A stretch of 26,229 nt of DNA, taken from contig JAPLSP010000041.1 in NCBI GenBank assembly GCA_026398575.1, positions 1-26,229 on the forward strand. The letters are read 5' to 3'. The notes beneath the pieces are model-generated. The model was not told the origin of the DNA and made no database searches. It saw nothing but the letters and a program-made list of their open reading frames with translations. Source of the DNA: Candidatus Sumerlaeota bacterium. Lineage in GTDB: Bacteria > Sumerlaeota > Sumerlaeia > JADFCT01. Positions 14,259-25,600 of the stretch are shown here, piece by piece. Every line of letters begins with the position of its first letter. Position 1 is the stretch's first letter. The position numbers and the translations under genes were made by a program.

Positions 14259-15242
14259 ATGAACCAGATTCCTTCACTTATCAGTGCGCGTAATCGAGGA
14301 AGGCGCAGGTGGTTGAATTCTTCCCTAAAGATTGATCAAGGTCCGGCGCTGGAGATCAAGAAACTGATTCCCGAATTTGAGCGGCGGTCGTTTGGCCTCG
14401 CTTGTCCTGATGATTCCAAGACGTGTTTGAACAAACATCTCGACACCATCGTTCGCAAACCAATAGGCGAGAGTGAGGGCTTCATTCCGGTGGGGGTAGT
14501 GTCAAAAGACTACGTCCTGATTCCCCACATCGCCGTCTGGAAGGCTGCGACCTCTGCGCTTGAGAAAGCCAAAATTGATCTGACGCAGGTTGATTCCGAA
14601 ATCGGTCTGACGGAATACGGCGAGCGCATGGCTTTGAGTTTTTATCTCCCGCACGAATATGACCATGATCCAAGCGATGGAAATCCGATGCGCTTAAGGC
14701 TTGAGTGCTTTAACTCCGTTGATGGCAGCATGCGCTTCCGGGCGCTGGTCGGATGGTTTCGCCTGGTGTGCAGCAACGGCATGGTTGTCGGAGTCACGAA
14801 AGCGGATTTCAGACGCCGGCATTTTGGCGATATGACAATCGCTGACGTGCGACAAGTTTTGAATAAGGGTTTAAGTGATTCCGTCAAAGACAAAGAGCGG
14901 ATAAAGACATGGGAGAAATTCGAGGTGGCGCCCGAAATTCTTGAAGCATGGATGGAAACCACGCTGTTAAAGATGTGGGGGTTCAAAGCCACTGCGCGCG
15001 CCTATCACATTGCGACAACAGGATACGACGCCGAACTTATACCGCCGCTTGATAGCGGCAATCCTATTTATGCAAAAACACGCTATGGCCGCCAGGTGCC
15101 AGGCAGTCCCGAGCGAGCGAGCAACGCATTCGACATCAGCCAGATTCTTGCATGGCTTGCCAAGGAGCGTAACGATTTGCAGGAGCAGGTCGAATGGCGC
15201 AATCAGATACCCAAGCTCATGGCGAATCTATTAAAGGGATGA
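14259..15242 (+). CDS. DUF932-family phage/plasmid-like protein
   Basis: 327 residues. AAAGGAG (14245-14251) overlaps the stop codon of the Xre gene and lies 7 nt before the ATG, indicating translational coupling. The central pattern matches the DUF932 (formerly DUF945) phage/plasmid-like family: FIPVGVVSKDYVLIPH (res 75-90), RLRLECFNSVDGSMRFRALV (145-164) and VCSNGMVVG (170-178). The last of these corresponds to the conserved V-C-x-N segment. The C-terminal part is helical. Members are widespread on plasmids, phages and integrated islands; their biochemical role is not established. It ends at 15242, with the integrase reading frame beginning immediately after, although the likely integrase start is 66 bp further on. 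Confidence 0.75.
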   Translation: MNQIPSLISARNRGRRRWLNSSLKIDQGPALEIKKLIPEFERRSFGLACPDDSKTCLNKHLDTIVRKPIGESEGFIPVGVVSKDYVLIPHIAVWKAATSALEKAKIDLTQVDSEIGLTEYGERMALSFYLPHEYDHDPSDGNPMRLRLECFNSVDGSMRFRALVGWFRLVCSNGMVVGVTKADFRRRHFGDMTIADVRQVLNKGLSDSVKDKERIKTWEKFEVAPEILEAWMETTLLKMWGFKATARAYHIATTGYDAELIPPLDSGNPIYAKTRYGRQVPGSPERASNAFDISQILAWLAKERNDLQEQVEWRNQIPKLMANLLKG

Positions 15243-15308
15243 TTGCTTATCAAAGAGCGCCATGTGGCGGATTTCAGAAAGCCCAGTTGCGAAAGGATGA
15301 AGACCATT

Positions 15309-16448
15309 ATGAAACTGCGAAGTCGGAAACAGCGCGATAGATCGCTTACTTTCTTTATAGACTGGCGTCAGGACGGCCAGCGTCGGCGCAAGCGTCTGGT
15401 GGGAATCCATGACCGCAAGACAGCGGAAATCGCGTTCGCCGATTTCAAGGTCCGCCATGCCCGCGGACAAGCCGGGCTTCCCACGCAGGAAAATCTTAGT
15501 CTCCGGGCCTGCCTCGAAGCGTACTTGGAGATTAAACGCGCAGATGTTGTTCCCAGGCACCTCAAAAATCTCGAAACTTACAAGACGCTCATCTTGGGGC
15601 ATTTCGGTCCTGACACGCCGGTCATGTCCCTGACTGCTCAAAGCGCCGCGTCATTCAAGACAGCGATGCGCGAGCGGGGCAATACGTCTTCCACAATAAA
15701 CCGGCGGCTTGTATTCCTTCGCGGGGCAATCCGCAAAGCCATCGCAGACAAGAAAATCTCACACGATCCGCTGGTCGGAGTCGAGAATGCTTCTGACGCG
15801 CGCCCGCCAGTTTGGCGTTGGTTGACACATGAAGAAATCGCCCAGCTTTTGGAAGTATGCAGGAATGGCGCGCGGATAAAAGTCGAACGCAAAAACAAGC
15901 GCAATTACGAAACGAAGGTTGCAGCGCCTCGTGGGCTTTATCCGCTTGTGCTGTTCCTGCTGAATACAGGCGCTCGCCGAGGCGAAGCGCTGGCAGTGCG
16001 CTGGGGCGACGTAGATATGAGCCGAGGGCTTGTGCGCTTGATCGCCACTAAAAAAGCCGCAAGAGGGCGGCGAGCCGAAGCGCGATTTATTCCCTTGAAC
16101 GCTACATTGAAGGATCTCTTCAAAAGCATGGAACGCGGCGGAGCGACGGATCATGTCTTTCACGTTTCGCTGAATAATCTGCAACGCAAATTTAGCCGCG
16201 CCTGCGAATTGGCCAAGCTGGGTCACGTCCGTATGCACGATTTGCGCCATACTTTTTGCTCACACTTGGCGATCAATGCGACACCGCTGACCGTAATCCG
16301 GGAACTGGCCGGGCATGAAACGATGCAGATGACTTTGCGCTATGCGCACCTATGCCCAAGTACAAAGGCAGCGGCGGTGGATGGATTGAATCTGGGTGGC
16401 GCAAAGGAATCCGCGCGAATACTTCCCGTGAGCGAATTGGCAGGGTAA
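15309..16448 (+). CDS. Tyrosine recombinase (site-specific integrase) of the island
   Basis: Phage-type integrase, 379 residues from the ATG at 15309, with AAAGGA (15291-15296) 12 nt upstream. An earlier TTG at 15243 and an ATG at 15297 are in frame but less well placed. The N-terminus is an arm-binding-like domain (RSLTFFIDWRQDGQRRRKRL). A SAM-like core-binding domain spans roughly residues 65-150 and the catalytic domain 165-360. The full catalytic set is visible: Arg in TGARRGEAL (R223), Lys in ATKKAARG (K248), HDLRH (H310, R313), His in LAGHET (H336) and nucleophile Tyr in LRYAHL (Y345). It should catalyse integration and excision at the tRNA-Gly site whose 3' fragment lies about 100 bp downstream. 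It appears intact. Confidence 0.93.
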   Translation: MKLRSRKQRDRSLTFFIDWRQDGQRRRKRLVGIHDRKTAEIAFADFKVRHARGQAGLPTQENLSLRACLEAYLEIKRADVVPRHLKNLETYKTLILGHFGPDTPVMSLTAQSAASFKTAMRERGNTSSTINRRLVFLRGAIRKAIADKKISHDPLVGVENASDARPPVWRWLTHEEIAQLLEVCRNGARIKVERKNKRNYETKVAAPRGLYPLVLFLLNTGARRGEALAVRWGDVDMSRGLVRLIATKKAARGRRAEARFIPLNATLKDLFKSMERGGATDHVFHVSLNNLQRKFSRACELAKLGHVRMHDLRHTFCSHLAINATPLTVIRELAGHETMQMTLRYAHLCPSTKAAAVDGLNLGGAKESARILPVSELAG

Positions 16449-16464
16449 GAACTCTATGCTTTGC

Positions 16465-16480
16465 GGGCGCATGGGCGCAT
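16465..16480. repeat. Tandem 8-bp repeat between integrase and att site
   Basis: GGGCGCAT is repeated twice without a spacer, at 16465-16472 and 16473-16480, just downstream of the integrase stop. Short direct repeats here may be integrase arm-type or excisionase sites. Function is inference. Confidence 0.35.
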
Positions 16481-16495
16481 TTTGGGCACGCGATG

Positions 16496-16536
16496 TTAGT
16501 ACTTGCAGGATAGATTATTGATTCATTAGCACTTAC
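16496..16536. repeat. Direct repeats spaced 30 bp, candidate integrase arm sites
   Basis: TTAGTACTTGC (16496-16506) and TTAGCACTTAC (16526-16536) match at 9 of 11 positions. They start exactly 30 bp apart, close to three helical turns, and lie 15-55 bp from the att core. This is the expected place for arm-type binding sites of a tyrosine integrase. Confidence 0.45.
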
Positions 16537-16550
16537 GAGCACATAAAATA

Positions 16551-16599
16551 CGGCTTCCCAAGCTGAGGGTCGCGGGTTCGAGCCCCGTTTCCCGCTCCA
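16551..16599 (+). other. att site: 3' fragment of tRNA-Gly(CCC)
   Basis: The segment contains the anticodon loop TTCCCAA, a variable loop, a T-arm with the GGTTCGAGCCCC core, the acceptor strand TTCCCGC and a terminal TCCA. No matching 5' half (GCGGGAA..., D-arm) precedes it, so it is not a functional tRNA. It is the duplicated tRNA 3' end left by integration. The left boundary of the identity block is near the anticodon stem. The intact tRNA should be at the far end of the island, outside the window. Confidence 0.85.
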
Positions 16600-16629
16600 C
16601 AAAAAAACCTTAAAAATATAGCATTCTCT

Positions 16630-19600
16630 TTATCGCCCATGCGCTATCAACGCAAGAAGATCGGCTATGTCAATAGCGCCGTCTTTGTTGACATCGGCGG
16701 CTTCGCGCTGCTCCGATGTCAGACCGGCGGCGCCGCTTAAAAAGGCGTGCAGCAATGCCGCCGGCAGCGTGTAGCTGCCCGTGAAAGTGATCGTCGTCCC
16801 GCGATCGAGACTCTGGCTCATCGGATTCGTCAGGGGGAGGTCGAAGCCTGAGAGTAGCTGCCATACGATCTCCACCAGCCCTGTCGGCACGCCGTTCAGG
16901 TTTTGGCTCCCTGTGCCGGACGTCACGGCGCCATCGCCGTCGGTGAACACCCACGGCGCGCTGGCGGGCTGCGCCTGCACGATCACCGTGGCGATGTCGC
17001 GCGCAATTGTCGCGGTCAGAATCCGGTCGCGGTCCATTGTTACGATCAAAGGGTTGTCAGTTTCATTTCCCGGCGGAACGTCGCCCGTCCAGAGAACGAA
17101 GTGATAATTGGCATCCGGCATGGCCGTTAGCGTTACAGTCGTTCCCTGCGGATAGGTCGGCAGGTCCGGATTGCGCGTCACGCTGCCATGCATGGCGAAC
17201 GCCATCAGCGTATATTCGATCAGCGTGTAAACGCCCGTGAAGGTGGTTACGCCGTCTTTGGCGAGGGTCGCCGTTGTCGGGTTCGGCGCAGGAGCGATAT
17301 AACCGGGCAACGCGTCCCACGTCAGCGTGATCAGGCCCGTCGCCACGCTGGTGATGACGGATGCGCCCGTTCCATTTCGCATAACCTCGTCGCCGTCAGT
17401 GAACGACCACGTGGCGCTGGCGGGCGTCACGTCCACAACGACGGTTCCCGTCAGAATCAATTGCGCGCCTGCGCCTGCGCCGGCGACGTTGCCTGCCCGG
17501 TCGCAGACCTGGATGAAGATTTCTTTGAAACCGTTTGGCGGCGAAAAGAGCCAGTTTCGATACGGCGCATAGGTCTCCCATTCCGTCCAGGAAATACCAT
17601 CCAGGCTGAAGCGCATCGCCTCGGCGCCGGAGCCATTCGCGCCGTCGTTGCTGGAAATAGTGAGCGTGGTCGCTTCGGAGAAGATAATTTGGGCGCCGTT
17701 ATTCACCGACAGATATACGGTAGGGGCCGAGGCGTCTTGCGTTGAAGACGTTGCGCCGGACCATGCGCCGGGATTGCCCCAGGCATCCTTGGCGCGGACG
17801 CGATACCAATAGGTTTGGCCGTCGGTCAGATATTGAATCGTGGCGGAAGGCGCAGAAGTCGCTGTGTCGGCGCTGAGAAGCGGCAAGGCAAAATCGGCGG
17901 AATCGTTGACTTGAATCTCATAGATGGCCGCCGTCGGCGTTGGCGCCCATTGCAGGGTGTTCATGGTTCCGCTGGTCCAGCGCGGCAGAGCAAAAATGAC
18001 CGGAGCGGCGTTGTCCAACACACATGCGGGCGACGGGCCGGGATTGACGAGCGGATTTCCGACCTCGTCGGCAAGGCCGTCCGCCAGCGAGATGGAAACC
18101 ATGCCGCTAGCGTCGGGATCGCCCACGGTGATCGTAATCGTTGTGGCCGAAGTCGCGTCTCCCGTCAGCGAGACGTTCATCGCGCCCAGCGCCGGCGAGG
18201 CGCTCACGATGACTTTGGATGCGTCAAATCCTTCGACCGGTTTGCTGAAGGCTACGCAGAAAACGATGGAATCGAAATTGCCCGGGCTGGGCGTCAAGAG
18301 CGCAATGCCGCCGATGACGGTTGGCGGCGACTGGTCACAGGTCCAGATGATTGCGCGCGAAGCGAGATTCACATTGCCGGCAGCGTCCGTACAAACGCCG
18401 GCCGGAATCGAAGTCATAAAATCGCCGGAAGCAAGCGGCTGCAAGAGGAATGAATAGGTGTCCGAAGAAACGGCGGCGAAGCCTTGGACGGCACAGTTGG
18501 ACGTCGCAATCGCAGCGGAGGTGAAGCCAGAGACCGCTTCGCTGAACCGGGCGACCACCTGGATGGGGCCGCCGCTGGTCACGCCGGAAACGCTGGCCGT
18601 CAATTCAACGGCCGGCTGTGCCGAATCCAGGATGATCGCGGCGGAAATATCCGCCTGCGAGACATTGCCCGCGCGGTCGCGGAAGCGCGCGCGAACCGTT
18701 TGCAGGCCCTCGCCCTGGTCCAAAGCCCAGGGATAGTCCGCCGCCGCCGCATAAGGCGCCCATGCGCTCCAGATCACACCGTCATTGCTGAATTGCATCG
18801 CTTCAACGCCCGAAGGCGCCGCGCCCGCGTCGGAGGCGGAGATGGCGAGCGAAACCGTTGTGGCGGAGGTGTATGCCGCGCCGCCGTTGATTGCGATTGT
18901 TCCCGAGGGGGGCGTCAAATCCACGGTGACGGAAGCGCTGATGGTTCCGGTGGAGAGATTGCCCGCCGCGTCGCGATATTGCGCCTCGACGGTCTTGGCG
19001 CCTTCGCCGGGCGCGAGCGCCCAATCCATCGCCGCCGTGAACGTTGTCCACTCGCTCCATGGATCGCCCGCGTTTCGGGCGCGAACAGCCTTTACGCCGC
19101 TGGGATTAACGCCGCCGTCATACGCGGCCAGGGCAAGAGAAACAACGCTCGTTCCTGCAAAGTCCGCGCCGGCGGCGATCGCGAGCGTTCCGGTGGGCGG
19201 CGTCGCATCCTGTGTCGAGAAGACGGCGGCCGACCATTCGCCCAAGGTTCCGGTCGTATCGGCGGCGGCCGCGCGATACCAATAAGTCTGGCCGTCCGTT
19301 AGATTCTCGAAAGTGACGCTCTGCGTGGTCGCCGGCAGGGTAATGCTAATCATCTCGGGAGCGAAGGCTGCATTCGCGGCAATCTGCGCCACATAGGAAG
19401 TCGCGTTGCGCCCGGCGTCCCAGAAGACGGTATTCTGCGTGCCGCTCGTCCAGAGAGGCTCGGGATGCATCTGCGGAATCGTGTGGTCAATGATGCAGCG
19501 CGCCGAGGGGCCATCGGACACGAAAGCGTTGCCCGCGAGATCATACACACCGGCGCCAATATCAATAAAGAGATCTCCGTCGGCCTGCGGATCGGAAACC

Positions 19601-22600
19601 GTGACGACGGCGGTATAGTCGCGCAAGCCGCCCTGCACGCTCGTTATCGCGCCTGCGGCCAGTGTTCCGCTCACGATGATATCGCCGGCGCCAAGCCCAA
19701 CGACGTCTTCGCTGAATTTCAAACGGAATTGTATGGATGTGCTATGAGTTGGATTCGCCGTTAGGAGAGCGATGCCCATGGGCAGCGTCGGCGGCGTGGT
19801 GTCATAGACTCGATCGAGCGTATTGGACGGCGCGTTGGGATTGCCATAAGCGTCTATGCACGCGCCGGAAGTCACTTGCGCAGAAACCGCGCCGTCGCGC
19901 GAGGGTTGGAGATTGAATGTGCAGCGCGTTGCGGAAACCGGCGTCAGGTTGCTTGCCACGGCGTTGATGGCTTGGACGCGCAAAAGATCAAAGCCCGTCA
20001 CTGCCTCTGAGAAATCCGCCGTCACGAGAATCGGCGCCGCGCTGGTCGGATCGGCGGCCAGGGAGATGAGAGCCACCGAGGGCGGCGTGGCTTTGAGCGT
20101 GATGAAGGCGGCAAGGTCCTGCTGTAAAACGTTTCCTGCCGCGTCGCATACAGACACATAAACGGTTTTAAGACCGTCGCCCGCCGCCAGGTTCCAGTCG
20201 CACGTCGCCGCATAAGGTTGCCAGCCGCTCCAAACAAAGCCGTCATTGCTCAGGCTCATCGAGGTGACACCCGAGGGATTGGCGCCGGCGTCACTAGCCG
20301 CGATGGAGAGGAGGACGACTGTATCGCTGCAGAAAGCCGCGCCGCCATTGATCGAAAGCGCGCCCTCTGGGGCCGTGGCGTCCTGCGTCGAAAAAACGGG
20401 ATCGGACCAATTACCCGCGCGGTCGTGATCGAAATTGCAGCGGACGCGATACCAATAAGTCTGGCCGTCGAGGAGCGATTCGAATACAGCCTGGCATAGG
20501 GCGCTCGTCGCGGTGTCCTGCGCCGCTACGCCGGAGGAGAAGTCCGCCGCCGCGCTGATTTGAACCGTATAAGACAGCGCCGTGTCCACCGCGCTCCATG
20601 AGACCGTGTTTTGCAGCCCTGCGGTCCAGAGCGGCTCGGCGTTCATGACCGGCGGATTCGTGAACAGGGCGCCGTCCACATAATCTTTCACATTCAGAAC
20701 GAAGGTTTGATATGCGACCACCGGATCGCACTTGGAGCAAGGAAGCCATGCTTTGATGGTGACGCGGCAGCTGCCGATGTCATCCGGCCTCAGTGTGCCC
20801 CACGTCAGCAGTCCGTTCGAGAGATTGATCTCTATTCCCGCCGGAGCGTCCAGAAGCGCATAATTCGGCGGATACGTGTCGCTGTCGCTGGTCTTCTTGC
20901 CGTCCTGAGCGGTTTGAATCTGATAGGTGTAGGTCGTTCCGGCCAGAACGTCCAAATCCGGCTTGGAAACGAACCACAGTTTGGCCGGCTTGGCTTCGGG
21001 CTGGTCCGCGACGCGGATATCGAAAGTTTGGGACGTGGCGGCGCCGCGCGCGTCCAGCGCCTGGATCGTGACAATGTTATAGTTGGGCTGCCCGGTCTGC
21101 GGCGTCCAGGTAACGAGCCCGCCGGAAGTGATCGTCATGCCGTCAGGCTGCTGGATCAGCTGAAGACCGAGAACGTCGCCGTCCGGATCATAAGCGCTCA
21201 CGGCGTATTGATACTCGCTGCCGTAAACGGCGGTCCTGCCGGGAGTGGATGTGAAGATGGGAGGATTATTGCCGTTTTCATTCAGGAGCAGGAAGGCGCC
21301 GGTATTCGTCACAGCGCCCTGCACGTCGCGCATTTCGCTCTGCGATCCCGTAGAAGAATCATCCATAACTGCCAGCGAGAATCTGGGAGCATTGGATTGC
21401 GCCAGGAGTTGATCGAAAGCGGCGCTGGCGATACGGCGGCGCTGCTCGCTTCGGCCCGCTTTGATAAGCTCAATGGCCTGCTGCGCCAGCGACGTGATCC
21501 GCCACGCTGGCAGGTCCGTTGTGAATTGCGAGTCTTGGATTGAGGATTGCGAATCCCCGAGCGCTAAAGTCTGCGCCTTCAGCTGCGAGGCTCGCGCCCG
21601 CCAAAGCCCGGCAATGGCTTGTTCGGCGTCAAGCAGATCGAGCATCGCGGCGGGCGAGCCGCCGCCGGATAAGGCAATGAGCGGCGCGTTAGCGGCTGGA
21701 GCGTTCAAGACGCCCTGCGCGTATTGCTTCATGACCGCCGACATATTTAAGCGAGCTTCGGCGGAGGAGGACGTGCTTTTGATCGCCGCGACGCCGATGC
21801 GATAGGTCTGGCTGAGAGCCAGTCCGCTGAGAACCGCCCAGTTTTGCGAGGGGGCGGCGGAAAGCGAATGATTGTAGCCCTCGCTTTGAGGCTGATCGCT
21901 CCATAGGACGGTGTATCCCAGGATGTCCGGATCGTTGACGCGATCCCACACAACGTGGACCTCGCCGTTGATCGCGGCCACCTGCACGCCCGTTACAATC
22001 GGCGGGGCGTCGGTGTCGGGAATGTAGATCGTCTGCGGTGAGAAAACAAACAGCGGCGCATGGCGCCCGTCATTGATGCTTGCCGCGACCCAATAGTATC
22101 CGGCGGCCATCGGTGAGGTCGCGAGATCGAACGCAAGCGTGCCGGTCGTGCCGCTTCTGTCTTCCAGGATTTCGCCGGAAAGCGGAATCAAGGCGCCGCT
22201 CTTGTCGGGTCTTGACGCCAGGAAAATCGAAACCGTGGTATTGTCTTCGGCGTCCTGTCCGAGCCATTGGATGTTGATGGTCTGGCCGTCGCAAGCATAG
22301 TTGAGAATGGAAAGCGTCGGAGGCTCATTCGGCGCGAGCGCTTCGATGACGTAGTCACCCAGAGTTTCGGGATACAAGATGCGGACGCTATGGACTCCGC
22401 CTTGGGCGCTGGGGACAAGGTAAGAGGCGTCGCGCGCGTCCGTGTTTGCGCGATAGTAGGCATAGCGGCCTTCCTCGCCGAAAACCCATGGGGAATTTTC
22501 CGGCGTATAGACGCTGCCATCCGGCGCCACCAGATGAAACGCCGGATTGCCATCGGGATTCTCATAATGCAGGCGGATGAAATACTGCGTCCCCGAGGTC

Positions 22601-25600
22601 AAATCTCCGGCGGTTATCTCTTCGGTGGAAAGGAGAATGGGCGCATCGGCTGCGCGCGGAAAGGCGGCGGCGGCAGCGAGGCCGCCATTCACGAGGGATG
22701 GCGAAAGCGCGGCCCTCGCGACGGTCACATGGCGAACCGTAACTCCCGGATCGGAGCGGAAGGTTTCGCTGACGCGATTCCAGTTGATCATAGCCCGCAT
22801 TCGCATCGCAGACACGGCGGGAGCGTTGGCATTCGCGTCTGACAGGGCGCCGCCCGAGGATGCCGCCAGCGATGGGAGGGCGCTTGGGGGCATGGCCACC
22901 CAACGGTCATGCGCCTGGCGCCAGGGATGAACCGGATCGGCATCGGATTCCACATGAATGTCGAACGGCCCCTGCGGCAATCCGATCTCCCAGTCTATCC
23001 GCACCTTCGGCGGGCACCACGAGTCCCAGTCATCGCAGCACGGATAAGGAATTCCGTGCCAATGGCACCAGTCCCAATCGGCGCAATAAGGGAGGCATGG
23101 AAACAGCTGGAGCATGAGGTAGCCATAGAGCGTGGCTTGCGTGATTTTATATCGGGTCATCAAGGATCCGTCATTGGTTGGCTCGGAGTGCGTCTTGACG
23201 CCAAGTTCCACTTCGCCGAATTTCAGCGCGCCGATGAGAGGAATGGGGGCGGGAACCGCCAGCGCGACCCTGGCATTGACGTCGAGGTCCTGTTCCGTGA
23301 TTTTCAGATGCGCGCCAGCGGCCTGGCAGATATCATATCCCCAGATCGAAACCCCCAGGACGCCATCGGCGAGGAATCCTTTTTCCGGACCCGTGCAAGT
23401 CAGGCGCGCCTTGACATCGCCGAGTTTGATGACGTTCAACAGCGAAGTGTAGCCGCCGACCTCCACGACGCCGTCGCAACTGAACATGCCATAGCCTTCG
23501 ATATATAAAATGGGAACATCCGCTTTCAAGATGGGCAATTTCACCACCGGACCGCCCGAGACTCCAACGATCCCGCGGAACGTCAGCGGAGGCGTGTATT
23601 CCTTGCCGTTAAGGATTTCGGTTCGGCGCTGTATATTATCCACTTCGCCATAGAAGCGCTTCCAGAAAAAGCCGGGAACTCCGGCAACCGGCGGCTGCGT
23701 GAGCGGCGGAAACACGACGTCAAACGCCAGGCGGTTCAGATCGCCTTCTGCGATCTCAAACATCGCATGAACGCCGCCCTTGACAATCAGCAAGTCCACC
23801 CATAGCCCGGTCTCTCCCTCCAGGATGTCATCGTTTTCGTTGTAGCGCATCAGCATGTCGCCCAACTTGAAATTGGAGATGGGAATGGTCCACCAGCCGA
23901 CGTTGCGGATTTTCTCGGCATGGACGTGGCGGCCGCTGATCGTGTTTTCCGGCGCTTTATATTTCAGCGGGGCGTCGGAGTGCTTCGGCACGTGATAGAT
24001 CATTCCGGGACAGAACAATTCCCGGTTGTGAGAAGGGGTGTCATCGCCGGTATTCCAGTCGTGCGAATACGATTCGGGAATGCGCTCCACATAGGAGTCT
24101 TCCGATTGGTTGTAGAATTTGTCAAATCCCGTCTTGACGCCAGCCAGCTCGTATTGCCCGTATTGCAGCGTCTCCAAAAAGTCGTAGTAATCTCCCGTGA
24201 TAAGGATATGGTGGACCTGAATTTCCTTGGGCGGCAACGGAGGGCGGCTGTTGGCAAGCGTTTTGACGCCGCGCAGATAAAGGCCCCCGGGCTTGTTGTC
24301 CGCGGTCCAGCCGTCGGGCTTGGCATTCCAGAACTGGCCCAGCCCCGGAGATTCGATCGTTGACTTGACGCTTACTATCTCCACGCCGTCTTTGATCTTC
24401 ATCCAGTCGAGCATCCGCGTGGCCGCCACTTCCCATTCCATTCCGAGAAGATTGAATTTCGATCCATTGGGAACATAGACGCCCGTCGCATCGTAGTACG
24501 CGGAAACATCGAATGACTTTGCTCCCTGGATGCGTTTGCCGTGGTCAGTGTTGTAGTCATAGGCATACGTGACCGTGGCTGTGACGCTGGGGCCGCCGTA
24601 GCTGTTCAAGGCGCCGCCGCCGAGCTTCACGTCAAGATCATTGGCCTTGAAGGAGACGCCCGGACTGAGGACGAGGCCGCCGGCGGATTTGATGTATTTG
24701 ATGTTTGTGAAAGAGAAGCCGCCCACATGAGCCGGCTGGGCGCTGGGCGCGATCGAGCCGAATTCCAGGCTGTCATTGTAATGGATTTGGATATTCTTCA
24801 GCGTGTAGTTGATCGCGCCGCCGCCGGAGAAGTTCGTCGCTGCCTGGCCGATGGCGATGCCGTCTTTGCTGAAGACGCAATTCGACAGATTCAAGACGCG
24901 CCATGCCGCGTCAGCGTCGTGGACGGAGAAATTTGCCGAAGCAAACCGCAATCCGCTGTTGACCACGCCCACCGAAAGATTGCTAACCCGGAAGCCGCCA
25001 TAATCGCACGAGGCGCCGGCATCGCACTTCAGGTCGTGCGCATCCGTGTAAAGAGTCTTGATGCTTACGTTCGTAACGCCGGAAATATCGCTGAAAGATT
25101 TGACTGTCAATTCCCAGCGGCTCGCTTCCTTCTTGGGCCGCGCGCCGTTTGAAGCGATGTCAATGGAGGCGCCTGCGATGGCGATGCCCAGCGCGTTGTT
25201 TGCGAACGTGATCGCGGTATGAGAGATGAGCAGATCGCTGAACGCGACGTCCTGCGGATTGAGATGCATCTTGACGCCGTCTATCGAATGAATGCCTGTG
25301 TCCTGAAACTGCGCCTTATTAAAGGCCAGCGATTCGCCCATGTAGGTGAAACCGCCGGCGGCGCATTCCTCCGCGCCGCCCGATGCCAGCGTGATGCCGC
25401 TTAGATTCACCGAAGTGTCGAGATAGGCGCCGCTGACGGCGCCCGAGGAAATGCGGATGCGATCCTTGTCATGCTGCGAGGCGGTGAAGTCCACCTGCAA
25501 ATCGCCGCCGCAGGTGAAGAGCCCTCCGCCCAGGTCCAATATGGCGCCTGCGCTGACGATGGGGGCGCTGAATTTCAAGCCGGTGATATTATTGTCCAGG

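Noticed and set aside
16551..16599. Functional tRNA-Gly gene
   Set aside because: No D-arm or 5' acceptor strand (GCGGGAA) precedes the fragment, so only the 3' part exists.
20611..21543. 310-codon plus-strand ORF opposite the giant protein, and several similar ORFs at 17815-19302, 22267-22842, 22909-23508 and 24541-25152
   Set aside because: All lie antisense to one continuous 9.6-kb frame with coherent FN3/Ig modules. Their products are R/G/A-rich with no motifs.
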